Positions 1 to 7,436 of a stretch of DNA of 64,000 nt are shown here, in pieces. This DNA comes from Kluyvera intermedia. Lineage in GTDB: Bacteria > Pseudomonadota > Gammaproteobacteria > Enterobacterales > Enterobacteriaceae. The stretch covers positions 4,588,001 through 4,652,000 of the forward strand of contig NZ_CP139986.1 in assembly GCF_034424175.1 (NCBI RefSeq), in the 5' to 3' direction. The notes beneath the pieces were generated by a model that did no database searches, was not told where the DNA came from, and saw only the letters and a program-made list of their open reading frames with translations. The stretch's first letter is position 1, and each line of letters starts with the position of its first letter. Made by a program: the position numbers and the translations under genes.

Positions 1-1079
1 AAGAAGCGCTCGATCAGAGCAATGCGTCTTTAATCACTCTGCTCGCGGATTGGTTCGCCTCTTTAGGCTTCGAAGTTGAGGTGCAGCCGGTCCCTGGCAC
101 CCGCAATAAATTCAACCTGCTCGCCAGCACTGGTCACGGCGCTGGCGGCCTGCTGCTTGCCGGCCATACCGACACCGTCCCGTTTGACGATGGCCGCTGG
201 ACGCGCGATCCGTTTACCCTCACCGAGCATGAAAACAAGCTCTACGGTTTGGGTACTGCCGATATGAAAGGTTTCTTTGCGTTTATTCTCGACGCATTGC
301 GCGATGTTGATGTGACGCAGTTGAAAAAGCCGCTCTACATCCTGGCGACCGCCGATGAAGAGACCAGCATGGCCGGCGCGCGCTACTTTGCCGAGTCCAC
401 CGAACTGCGCCCGGATTGCGCCATCATCGGCGAGCCCACCTCGCTGCAACCGGTGCGGGCGCACAAAGGCCATATGTCGAATGCGATTCGTGTATTGGGC
501 CAGTCCGGCCACTCAAGCGACCCGGCACGCGGTGTTAACGCCATTGAAATTATGCACGACGCAATTGGCCGGGTGATGCAACTGCGCGACTCTCTGAAAG
601 AACGCTATCACTATGAAGCGTTCACCGTTCCTTACCCGACGCTCAACCTCGGCAGCCTTCACGGCGGCGATGCCTCCAACCGCATTTGTGCCTGCTGCGA
701 ACTGCATATGGATATTCGCCCGCTGCCGGGCATGACCTTAAACGATCTCAACGGCCTGCTGGATGAAGCGCTGGAGCCGGTGAGCGCACAGTGGCCGGGG
801 CGTCTGACCATCAGCGAACTGCACCCGCCGATTCCAGGCTATGAATGTCCGCCGGATCACCCACTGGTCGAGGTGCTGGAAAAACTGCTCGGCGCGAAAA
901 CCGAAGTGGTGAACTACTGCACCGAAGCACCGTTTATCCAGACCCTGTGCCCAACCATCGTCTTAGGCCCAGGTTCGATTAATCAGGCCCACCAGCCGGA
1001 CGAATACCTGGAAACGCGCTTTATTAAACCAACGCGAGAATTAATTACTCAGGTGGTGCATCACTTCTGCTGGCACTAA
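1..1079 (+). CDS. argE: Acetylornithine deacetylase, 5'-truncated by window edge
   Basis: Cytosolic metallohydrolase that removes the acetyl group from N2-acetylornithine to give ornithine in arginine biosynthesis. The frame is open from base 3 to the stop, and reading begins at EALDQSNAS, about residue 26 of the 383-residue E. coli protein, so the start lies outside the window. M20 peptidase-family metal and catalytic motifs are visible: HTDTVPFDDG, GTADMKG and TADEETSM. The C-terminus HHFCWH matches the E. coli protein. It is followed by a REP element and then ppc on the same strand, as in E. coli read in this orientation. Identification is close to certain. Confidence 0.97.
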   Translation, partial: EALDQSNASLITLLADWFASLGFEVEVQPVPGTRNKFNLLASTGHGAGGLLLAGHTDTVPFDDGRWTRDPFTLTEHENKLYGLGTADMKGFFAFILDALRDVDVTQLKKPLYILATADEETSMAGARYFAESTELRPDCAIIGEPTSLQPVRAHKGHMSNAIRVLGQSGHSSDPARGVNAIEIMHDAIGRVMQLRDSLKERYHYEAFTVPYPTLNLGSLHGGDASNRICACCELHMDIRPLPGMTLNDLNGLLDEALEPVSAQWPGRLTISELHPPIPGYECPPDHPLVEVLEKLLGAKTEVVNYCTEAPFIQTLCPTIVLGPGSINQAHQPDEYLETRFIKPTRELITQVVHHFCWH

Positions 1080-1087
1080 TGAGTCTT

Positions 1088-1155
1088 GCCCGGAAGCGCT
1101 GTGCTTATCGGGCCTACCCCCGTCTGTAGGCCGGATAAGCACAGCGCCACCCGGC
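1088..1155. repeat. REP/BIME palindromic element after argE
   Basis: Two inverted REP-like units face each other: one begins GCCCGGAAGCGCTGTGCTTA and the other reads GTAGGCCGGATAAGC...GCCACCCGGC. This is the usual enterobacterial REP pair placed in a 3' UTR, where it can act as an mRNA stabiliser or terminator. Confidence 0.85.
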
Positions 1156-1352
1156 ACCTCATCACCCCCGCGTTCCCGAGATCTCCTTCACATTTTCATA
1201 AGCATTTCTTATCTGGCACGATGCGAATTAACTTTCGTAAATTGTCGCGATTTATTCGTTTGCTGAAGCGATTTCGCAGCAATTGACGTAAGGGTTTTTA
1301 CGTGGCTTTATAAAAGAGGTGTATTTATCTCGCCCTTACGTTCCGGCGACGG

Positions 1353-1556
1353 GATATATACACACAATCATTCGAGTTGCATCAAGGCGGCAAGGGAATG
1401 ACAAATTCGTCAGGAACGAATTTGACCAGCCGAAGGCTGGCCTCTGGTGAGGGACAGGGATGTCCCTCATTAATCCCCGGGAGCGTACATAAGTACGTGA
1501 CAGGGGTGAATGAGCGCAGCCAACGCAGAGGCAACTTGAAGGATGACGTGTATAAC
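1353..1556 (+). repeat. ERIC (intergenic repeat unit), long form, upstream of ppc
   Basis: The core AATCCCCGGGAGCGTACATA, then AGTACGTGACAGGGGTGA and GCGCAGCCAACGC, is the conserved centre of the ERIC/IRU element. The ends form an imperfect inverted repeat (TATATACACAC... against ...GTGTATAAC). The left half carries an extra internal segment (about 1395-1468), as in long ERIC variants, and that segment contains its own small hairpins (CCAGCCgaaGGCTGG, GAGGGACAggGATGTCCCTC). The element ends about 30 bases before the ppc start, so it is probably transcribed in the ppc leader. Confidence 0.88.
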
Positions 1557-1586
1557 AAAATAAAATGAGATGGGGTGTCTGGGTTA

Positions 1587-4238
1587 ATGAACGAACAATA
1601 TTCCGCGTTGCGTAGTAATGTCAGTATGCTCGGTAAAGTGCTAGGCGATACCATCAAGGATGCGCTTGGTGAGAACATTCTTGACCGTGTCGAAACGATC
1701 CGTAAGTTGTCCAAATCTTCTCGTGCGGGCAACGAAGCCAACCGCCAGGAGCTGCTGACCACCTTACAGAACCTGTCTAATGATGAACTGCTGCCGGTCG
1801 CCCGCGCATTCAGCCAGTTCCTGAATTTGGCTAACACCGCTGAGCAATACCACAGCATTTCGCCAAAAGGCGAAGCGGCGAGCAACCCGGAAGTGATTGC
1901 CCGTACCCTGCGTAAACTCAAAGACCAACCCAATCTCAACGAAACTATCATTAAGCAGGCCGTTGAATCTCTGTCGCTGGAGCTGGTACTGACCGCGCAC
2001 CCGACCGAAATCACTCGCCGTACGCTTATCCACAAGATGGGCGAAATCAATAACTGCTTAAAACAGCTCGATAACTCCGATATCGCCGACTATGAGCGCC
2101 ATCAGGTAATGCGCCGCTTGCGCCAGCTGATTGCCCAGTCCTGGCATACGGACGAAATTCGTAAGAACCGCCCAAGCCCGGTTGATGAAGCAAAATGGGG
2201 CTTTGCGGTTGTCGAAAATAGCTTGTGGGAAGGTGTGCCAAACTACCTGCGCGAGCTAAATGAACAACTCGAAGAGAACCTCGGCTATAAATTGCCGGTG
2301 GATTTCGTGCCTGTACGCTTCACCTCCTGGATGGGAGGCGACCGCGACGGTAACCCGAACGTGACTGCCGAAATCACCCGTCATGTACTGCTACTGAGCC
2401 GCTGGAAAGCAACAGATCTGTTCTTAAAAGATATTCAAATCCTGATTTCTGAGCTGTCGATGGTTGAATGTACCGACGAGCTGCGCGAACGCGTTGGTGA
2501 AGAGGGTGCAACCGAACCGTATCGCTACCTGATGAAAACGCTGCGCGGTCAATTGATGGCCACGCAGGCCTGGCTGGAAGCTCGACTGAAAGGCCAGAGA
2601 TTGCCGAAACCGGCCGGCCTGATAAGCCAGAACGAGCAGCTTTGGGAACCCCTGTACGCTTGTTATGAATCCCTGCAAGCCTGCGGCATGAGCATCATCG
2701 CTAACGGTGAATTGCTCGACACCCTACGCCGGGTGAAATGTTTTGGCGTACCGCTGGTGCGTATCGACGTGCGTCAGGAAAGCACCCGTCACACCGAAGC
2801 GCTGGGCGAACTGACCCGCTATCTGGGCATCGGCGACTACGAAAGCTGGTCAGAAGCCGACAAACAAGCGTTCCTTATCCGCGAACTGAATTCTAAACGC
2901 CCTCTGCTACCGCGTAGCTGGGAGCCAAGCAACGACACTCGCGAAGTGCTCAACACCTGTAAAGCGATTGTTGATGCACCGCAGGGTTCGGTTGCTGCCT
3001 ACGTTATCTCGATGGCGAAAACACCGTCCGACGTGCTGGCCGTTCACCTACTTCTAAAAGAAGCCGGAATCACCTTCGCGCTGCCAGTTGCCCCGCTGTT
3101 CGAAACGCTGGACGACCTGAACAACGCCGACGATGTGATGACCCAACTGCTGAGCATCGACTGGTATCGCGGTTTTATTTCGGGCAAACAGATGGTGATG
3201 ATTGGCTATTCCGACTCCGCGAAAGATGCGGGCGTGATGGCAGCCTCCTGGGCGCAATACCAGGCACAGGATGCGCTGATTAAAACCTGCGAAAAAGCCG
3301 GTATCGAGCTGACATTGTTCCACGGACGCGGCGGTTCTATCGGTCGTGGCGGCGCACCGGCTCATGCTGCGCTGCTGTCACAGCCTCCGGGCAGCCTGAA
3401 AGGCGGCCTGCGCGTCACCGAACAGGGTGAGATGATCCGCTTCAAATACGGCCTGCCGGAAATTACCGTCAGCAGCCTGTCGCTGTACACCAGCGCCATT
3501 CTGGAAGCTAACCTCCTGCCGCCGCCAGAGCCAAAAGAAGAGTGGCGCGGCATCATGGACGAGCTGTCGGATATCTCCTGCGAGATGTACCGTGGCTACG
3601 TGCGTGAAAACAAAGATTTCGTGCCTTACTTCCGTTCCGCAACGCCAGAACAGGAACTGGGCAAGCTGCCGTTAGGCTCTCGTCCAGCGAAACGTCGCGC
3701 AACCGGCGGCGTTGAGTCCCTTCGCGCCATTCCATGGATCTTCGCCTGGACCCAGAACCGTCTGATGCTGCCTGCCTGGCTGGGTGCCGGTGCGGCGCTG
3801 CAAAAAGTGGTTGAAGATGGCAAACAGAGCAAGTTGGAAACCATGTGCCGCGACTGGCCATTCTTCTCTACCCGCCTGGGTATGCTGGAGATGGTGTATT
3901 CCAAGGCCGACCTGTGGCTGGCGGAATACTACGATCAGCGCCTGGTGAAACCAGAGCTGTGGGTGCTCGGCACCGAGCTTCGTGATCTGCTGGAAGCCGA
4001 TATCAAAGTGGTATTGGATATCGCCAACGATGCGCATCTGATGGCCGACCTGCCGTGGATTGCTGAGTCAATCCAGTTGCGTAACATCTACACCGACCCA
4101 TTAAACGTTCTGCAAGCCGAGTTGCTGCACCGTTCACGCCAAGCGGAAGAACAAGGTCTGGAACCGGATCATAACGTTGAACAGGCGCTGATGGTCACCA
4201 TCGCAGGCGTAGCTGCGGGTATGCGTAACACCGGTTAA
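1587..4238 (+). CDS. ppc: Phosphoenolpyruvate carboxylase
   Basis: Anaplerotic enzyme of the cytosol that carboxylates phosphoenolpyruvate to oxaloacetate. The 883-residue product has the same length as E. coli Ppc and begins MNEQYSALRSNVSMLGKVLG. Visible family signatures are the catalytic histidine motif TAHPTE near residue 138, the FTSWMGGDRDGNPNVT motif, the glycine-rich FHGRGGSIGRGGAP loop, and the C-terminal MRNTG that belongs to the allosteric/active region. A GTG four codons upstream is in frame, but the ATG at 1587 matches the family. It stands alone between an ERIC element and a REP/terminator pair. Confidence 0.98.
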   Translation: MNEQYSALRSNVSMLGKVLGDTIKDALGENILDRVETIRKLSKSSRAGNEANRQELLTTLQNLSNDELLPVARAFSQFLNLANTAEQYHSISPKGEAASNPEVIARTLRKLKDQPNLNETIIKQAVESLSLELVLTAHPTEITRRTLIHKMGEINNCLKQLDNSDIADYERHQVMRRLRQLIAQSWHTDEIRKNRPSPVDEAKWGFAVVENSLWEGVPNYLRELNEQLEENLGYKLPVDFVPVRFTSWMGGDRDGNPNVTAEITRHVLLLSRWKATDLFLKDIQILISELSMVECTDELRERVGEEGATEPYRYLMKTLRGQLMATQAWLEARLKGQRLPKPAGLISQNEQLWEPLYACYESLQACGMSIIANGELLDTLRRVKCFGVPLVRIDVRQESTRHTEALGELTRYLGIGDYESWSEADKQAFLIRELNSKRPLLPRSWEPSNDTREVLNTCKAIVDAPQGSVAAYVISMAKTPSDVLAVHLLLKEAGITFALPVAPLFETLDDLNNADDVMTQLLSIDWYRGFISGKQMVMIGYSDSAKDAGVMAASWAQYQAQDALIKTCEKAGIELTLFHGRGGSIGRGGAPAHAALLSQPPGSLKGGLRVTEQGEMIRFKYGLPEITVSSLSLYTSAILEANLLPPPEPKEEWRGIMDELSDISCEMYRGYVRENKDFVPYFRSATPEQELGKLPLGSRPAKRRATGGVESLRAIPWIFAWTQNRLMLPAWLGAGAALQKVVEDGKQSKLETMCRDWPFFSTRLGMLEMVYSKADLWLAEYYDQRLVKPELWVLGTELRDLLEADIKVVLDIANDAHLMADLPWIAESIQLRNIYTDPLNVLQAELLHRSRQAEEQGLEPDHNVEQALMVTIAGVAAGMRNTG

Positions 4239-4245
4239 ACGTTTA

Positions 4246-4320
4246 TGTAGGCCGGATAAGGCGTAGCCGCCATCCGGCAATGTACCCCGGTCTGCCTGAT
4301 GGCACGGTGCTTATCAGGCC
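4246..4320. repeat. REP/BIME element after ppc
   Basis: TGTAGGCCGGATAAGGCGTA...GCCATCCGGC is a canonical REP unit, followed by a second, diverged inverted unit (TGCCTGATGGC...GCTTATCAGGCC). It lies directly behind the ppc stop. Confidence 0.85.
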
Positions 4321-4344
4321 AACCAAATCTGTAGTCAGATTCCA

Positions 4345-4373
4345 AAAGGCCACAATCTTTGTGGCCTTTTTCA
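4345..4373 (+). terminator. Rho-independent terminator of ppc
   Basis: The hairpin AAAAGGCCACaatcttTGTGGCCTTTTT has a GC-rich stem and a T run, and sits after ppc and its REP element. The downstream yijO start is at 4422. Confidence 0.85.
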
Positions 4374-4421
4374 ATGCCAGCGGTTAAGGTTTCTACGTTG
4401 TACATCACGACAGGGAGCCCT

Positions 4422-5270
4422 ATGTTTTTCGACATCAACCCACTGCTTTCCCACATCGCATCAGGCACCACCCCGCTGCAAAAAATCTGGTTTGCCGCAA
4501 GCCACACCTCCACACCAGAGATGGCCTTTCAGGTCGATTTTCCTCGTCTGGAGATTGTGCTTTCCGGGCAACTGGCGGATGCCGGGCTTCATGGTGATAA
4601 CGTCCACATGAGTGGGATGGATGCGCTGTATGTCCCGGCCGGCGGCTGGAACTTCCCGCTATGGCATCACCCCGCAACAACCCTGAGCATACTGTTTGGT
4701 AAGCAACAGTTGGGATTTAGCGTGCAGCAGTGGGATGGTAATCAGTTGAAAAACGTGTCGAAACAGCACGTTGCGCGCCGTGGGCCACGTATAGGATCGT
4801 TTCTGTTGCAAACCATGAGCGAAATCCAGATGCAGCAACAGGAACAACAAACGGCCCGGCTCATTGCCACCAGCCTGATTAGCCACTGCGCCGATCTGCT
4901 GAGCAGCCAGATCCAAACCGCCTCCCGCAGTCAGGCACTGTTCGACGCTATCCGTGAATATATTGATACCCACTTTGCCGAGCCGCTCACCCGTGAGTCA
5001 GTGGCGCAAGCGTTCTATATCTCACCGAACTACCTGTCGCATCTGTTCCAGAAAAGCGGAATTATGGGATTTAATGAATACCTCAATCACACCCGCCTGG
5101 AGCATGCCAGACGGCTGTTGAAGGGGTACGATATGAAGGTTAAAGAGATAGCTCACAGCTGCGGCTTTGTCGACAGCAACTATTTCTGTCGCCTGTTTCG
5201 TAAAAATACCGACCGTTCACCGTCGGAATATCGCCGCCAGTATCATAGTCAACTGACTACGACAGAATAA
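4422..5270 (+). CDS. yijO: AraC-family transcriptional regulator YijO
   Basis: Predicted DNA-binding regulator of 282 residues. The N-terminal part looks like a cupin-type sensor region, and the C-terminal hundred residues hold the AraC double helix-turn-helix (FYISPNYLSHLFQKSGIMGF and IAHSCGFVDSNYFCRLFRK). The chosen ATG (MFFDINPLLS) follows AGGGAG at good spacing; an upstream in-frame start would add 21 residues that overlap the terminator region. Its 3' end overlaps the convergent frwD by 14 bases. Its position beside the frw PTS genes is conserved with E. coli, so local control is possible, but the effector is unknown. Confidence 0.9.
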   Translation: MFFDINPLLSHIASGTTPLQKIWFAASHTSTPEMAFQVDFPRLEIVLSGQLADAGLHGDNVHMSGMDALYVPAGGWNFPLWHHPATTLSILFGKQQLGFSVQQWDGNQLKNVSKQHVARRGPRIGSFLLQTMSEIQMQQQEQQTARLIATSLISHCADLLSSQIQTASRSQALFDAIREYIDTHFAEPLTRESVAQAFYISPNYLSHLFQKSGIMGFNEYLNHTRLEHARRLLKGYDMKVKEIAHSCGFVDSNYFCRLFRKNTDRSPSEYRRQYHSQLTTTE

Positions 5271-5613
5271 TATGCGTGTGCTGTGGTGCGGAAAGCAGTT
5301 TGCGCACCGAACTCATTACCTTCTGCGGCTCACGTAGAAAAGCGCTGATCCCCGACTGTACATAGCGACTCTGGGTAAATCTTTCCGCGCCGTTAAGTTC
5401 AATGTCAGTAATCAGCAACACCACATCCGCACGGCGAATATCGTCCTCAGTCAGCGCATTCTCAATTCCCAGCGCCCCCTGAGTTTCAATTTTGATCGAC
5501 CATTTTTCCTGCTGGCAGAGTTTTTCCAGACGTTCAGCCGCCATATAGGTATGAGCGACCCCGCTTACGCAGGCGGTTACCGCCACTAACATTCGTCCGC
5601 TCGTTGCTGTCAT
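5257..5613 (-). CDS. frwD: Fructose-like PTS EIIB component FrwD
   Basis: Cytoplasmic IIB phosphotransfer domain of a fructose-like phosphotransferase system, 118 residues. The phosphorylatable cysteine (about Cys15) lies in the family motif AVTACVSGVAHTYMAAE. The ATG at 5613 follows AAGGAGAGGACG, a better start than the longer frame that begins 13 codons upstream. It is the last gene of the frwC-frwB-frwD run; in E. coli pflD and pflC stand between frwB and frwD, but here only about 90 bases with a hairpin do. Confidence 0.9.
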   Translation of the reverse strand: MTATSGRMLVAVTACVSGVAHTYMAAERLEKLCQQEKWSIKIETQGALGIENALTEDDIRRADVVLLITDIELNGAERFTQSRYVQSGISAFLREPQKVMSSVRKLLSAPQHTHIILS

Positions 5614-5637
5614 CGTCCTCTCCTTGCAGAAAGCACA

Positions 5638-5677
5638 CGCTGGCGGGCGCAAAGTGTCTTCTTCGCGCCCGCCAGCG
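5638..5677. repeat. Perfect 13-bp inverted repeat between frwB and frwD
   Basis: CGCTGGCGGGCGC at 5638-5650 is perfectly repeated in inverse at 5665-5677, with a 14-base loop. There is no T run in the frwB-to-frwD direction, so a stabilising or processing hairpin is likelier than a terminator. Confidence 0.75.
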
Positions 5678-5706
5678 ATAGCATGTTGATGATATCGAAT
5701 TCCGTC

Positions 5707-6027
5707 TTACGCACTCTGCGCTAAGTGTGCCTCAATTTTATTCATAATAGCGTCAGCGCGCTTTACCGCATCACTAATATTAACCCGCACAATGGTTTTC
5801 CCTGCAAAACGTTCTTCCGCTTTAATCCCGATATCCTTGGTCAGAATCACCATATCCGCCGCTTCAACGTCGCTTGCCGTCAGTTCATTCTCCTGACCAA
5901 TCGACCCCTGCGTCTCTACCTTCACATTCCAACCTTTAGATTTCGCTGCACTCTCCAGCGCTTCCGCTGCCATGTAGGTATGTGCCACGCCGGAAGGACA
6001 AGCCGTTACCGCAATAATATTGGTCAT
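5707..6027 (-). CDS. frwB: Fructose-like PTS EIIB component FrwB
   Basis: Second IIB domain of the Frw system, 106 residues, cytoplasmic. The motif AVTACPSGVAHTYMAAEALE contains the phosphorylated cysteine at residue 10. It resembles FrwD in fold and motif but keeps a more canonical IIB sequence (VETQGSIGQENELT). The ATG is preceded by AAGGTAAAG. It lies 17 bases after frwC and would accept phosphate from the EIIA domain of PtsA and pass it to sugar bound by FrwC. Confidence 0.92.
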   Translation of the reverse strand: MTNIIAVTACPSGVAHTYMAAEALESAAKSKGWNVKVETQGSIGQENELTASDVEAADMVILTKDIGIKAEERFAGKTIVRVNISDAVKRADAIMNKIEAHLAQSA

Positions 6028-6044
6028 AATCTTTACCTTCTCAA

Positions 6045-7124
6045 TTAGTTAATTTCGAAATCCAAATCCAGGTCGTCTTCTTTCTCAACAACCGCTTTCT
6101 TGTTCTTACGCGCCAGGCTTTTCAGCAGATTTACGCTAACAGCCGTCACCACCGCACCGACGACAATCGCCAGCAGATACCCCAGCTTACCTTCCACTAC
6201 CGGCAGGACGATCAGGCCGCCCCATCCGGCATAACACTGTGCGCCCATCAGCGCGGCGGTTACCGTGCCGCACACGGAACCCAGCATGATGGAGGGAATC
6301 ACGCGCAGCGGGTCGGAGGCTGCGAAGGGAATCGCCCCTTCGGTCACGCCCACACAGCCCATAACTAACGCGGCTTTACCGGCCTCACGTTCTTCACTAT
6401 TGAAGTTTTTACGGTTAATCAGCGTTGCCAGACCCAGGCCCAGCGGCGGTACACAGATACCGACAGCGGCAATTGCCACTACGGTATAGACCCCCTGAGA
6501 GACACAAATCAGCATGAAGGCGTAGGCCACTTTGTTCACCGGGCCGCCCATATCGAACGCCAGCATCAGGCCCATAATCACCGCCAGTACCACAATGCTG
6601 CCCTGTTGCATCCCTTGCAGCCACTGGGTCAGACTGGTCGTCAGCATCCCCACCGGCTCGCCCAACCCCCACATCATGATGCCCGCCGTAATCAGCGTAC
6701 CTGCAATGGGAATCACGAAGATTGGCATCACCGAGCGCAGCACCTTATGCACCGGGATTTTCTTCAAGTAATACACCACGATACCGCCGATAATCCCGGC
6801 AATCAGCGCGCCAAAGAAGCCTGCACCGAAGCTATTACCGACCCAGGCCCCAATGGCACAAGGCGCCAGCGCAGAACGTTCCGCAATGGAGTAACCGATG
6901 TAAGCCGCGAGGAATGGCACCATCAGCGTCAGGCCCGCGACGCCGATATCAAAGAGTTTTTTCAGGTTAGGGTCGGTTAACGCATCCGGCACGGCACCTT
7001 TGCCGTACAGCATGACGGAGACCGCCAGTAAAATGCCGCCCGCTACGACAAACGGGATCATGTGCGACACGCCAGTCATCAAATGCTGGCGGGTGTTTTT
7101 GAGTATCTGCACCAATTCTTTCAT
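6045..7124 (-). CDS. frwC: Fructose-like PTS permease EIIC component FrwC
   Basis: Inner-membrane sugar channel of the Frw PTS, 359 residues, the same length as in E. coli. It is rich in hydrophobic segments and carries the EIIC-fructose signatures GAWVGNSFGAGFFGALIAG, MGGPVNKVAYAF and VTEGAIPFAASDPLRVIP. The C-terminus is strongly acidic (EKEDDLDLDFEIN). The start ATG follows GGGAGCGACTG. First gene of frwC-frwB-frwD, divergent from ptsA across a region with inverted repeats. The true substrate of the Frw system is not established. Confidence 0.95.
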   Translation of the reverse strand: MKELVQILKNTRQHLMTGVSHMIPFVVAGGILLAVSVMLYGKGAVPDALTDPNLKKLFDIGVAGLTLMVPFLAAYIGYSIAERSALAPCAIGAWVGNSFGAGFFGALIAGIIGGIVVYYLKKIPVHKVLRSVMPIFVIPIAGTLITAGIMMWGLGEPVGMLTTSLTQWLQGMQQGSIVVLAVIMGLMLAFDMGGPVNKVAYAFMLICVSQGVYTVVAIAAVGICVPPLGLGLATLINRKNFNSEEREAGKAALVMGCVGVTEGAIPFAASDPLRVIPSIMLGSVCGTVTAALMGAQCYAGWGGLIVLPVVEGKLGYLLAIVVGAVVTAVSVNLLKSLARKNKKAVVEKEDDLDLDFEIN

Positions 7125-7247
7125 CAGTCGCTCCCGGGCCTTGTTAGCCCATGTCCATTAAGGTGTTGTGGCAAACAATAGGCAATTGGTGGCGGGACAG
7201 ACAGTGGATAAAAAGTGCATTTACTGGATTTTTGTAATGTCAGAAGA

Positions 7248-7328
7248 AAAATGCGAGCGACCTCTAAAGTTCGCGTGCATTGCGTCTTTATATGCAAGAC
7301 AAGCAACCTGTGAGGTTGCTCGCATTTT
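7248..7328. promoter_or_regulatory. Inverted repeats in the frwC/ptsA divergent promoter region
   Basis: AAAATGCGAGCGACCTC (7248-7264) recurs in inverse at 7312-7328 with one mismatch. The right arm is part of a second perfect palindrome, GCAACCTgtgAGGTTGC, at 7303-7319. The 312-base gap between the two divergent starts holds no gene. Such nested symmetry suggests operator sites for a regulator acting on both directions. Confidence 0.55.
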
Positions 7329-7436
7329 CCAGCAGACAATACATTTGTCCAGTTTTTGACATAAATGTCAGATAGCAGGGCCGAGGACAAGCCCCCTATG
7401 CTGTTACCCATATCGAATGATTTGGGAGATAGGGCT

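Noticed and set aside
1086..1286. 66-codon open frame after argE
   Set aside because: Composed of the REP element and non-coding sequence, with no family resemblance.
1377..1568. 63-codon open frame in the ppc leader
   Set aside because: It lies entirely in the ERIC repeat and has no ribosome site; it is a by-product of the repeat sequence.
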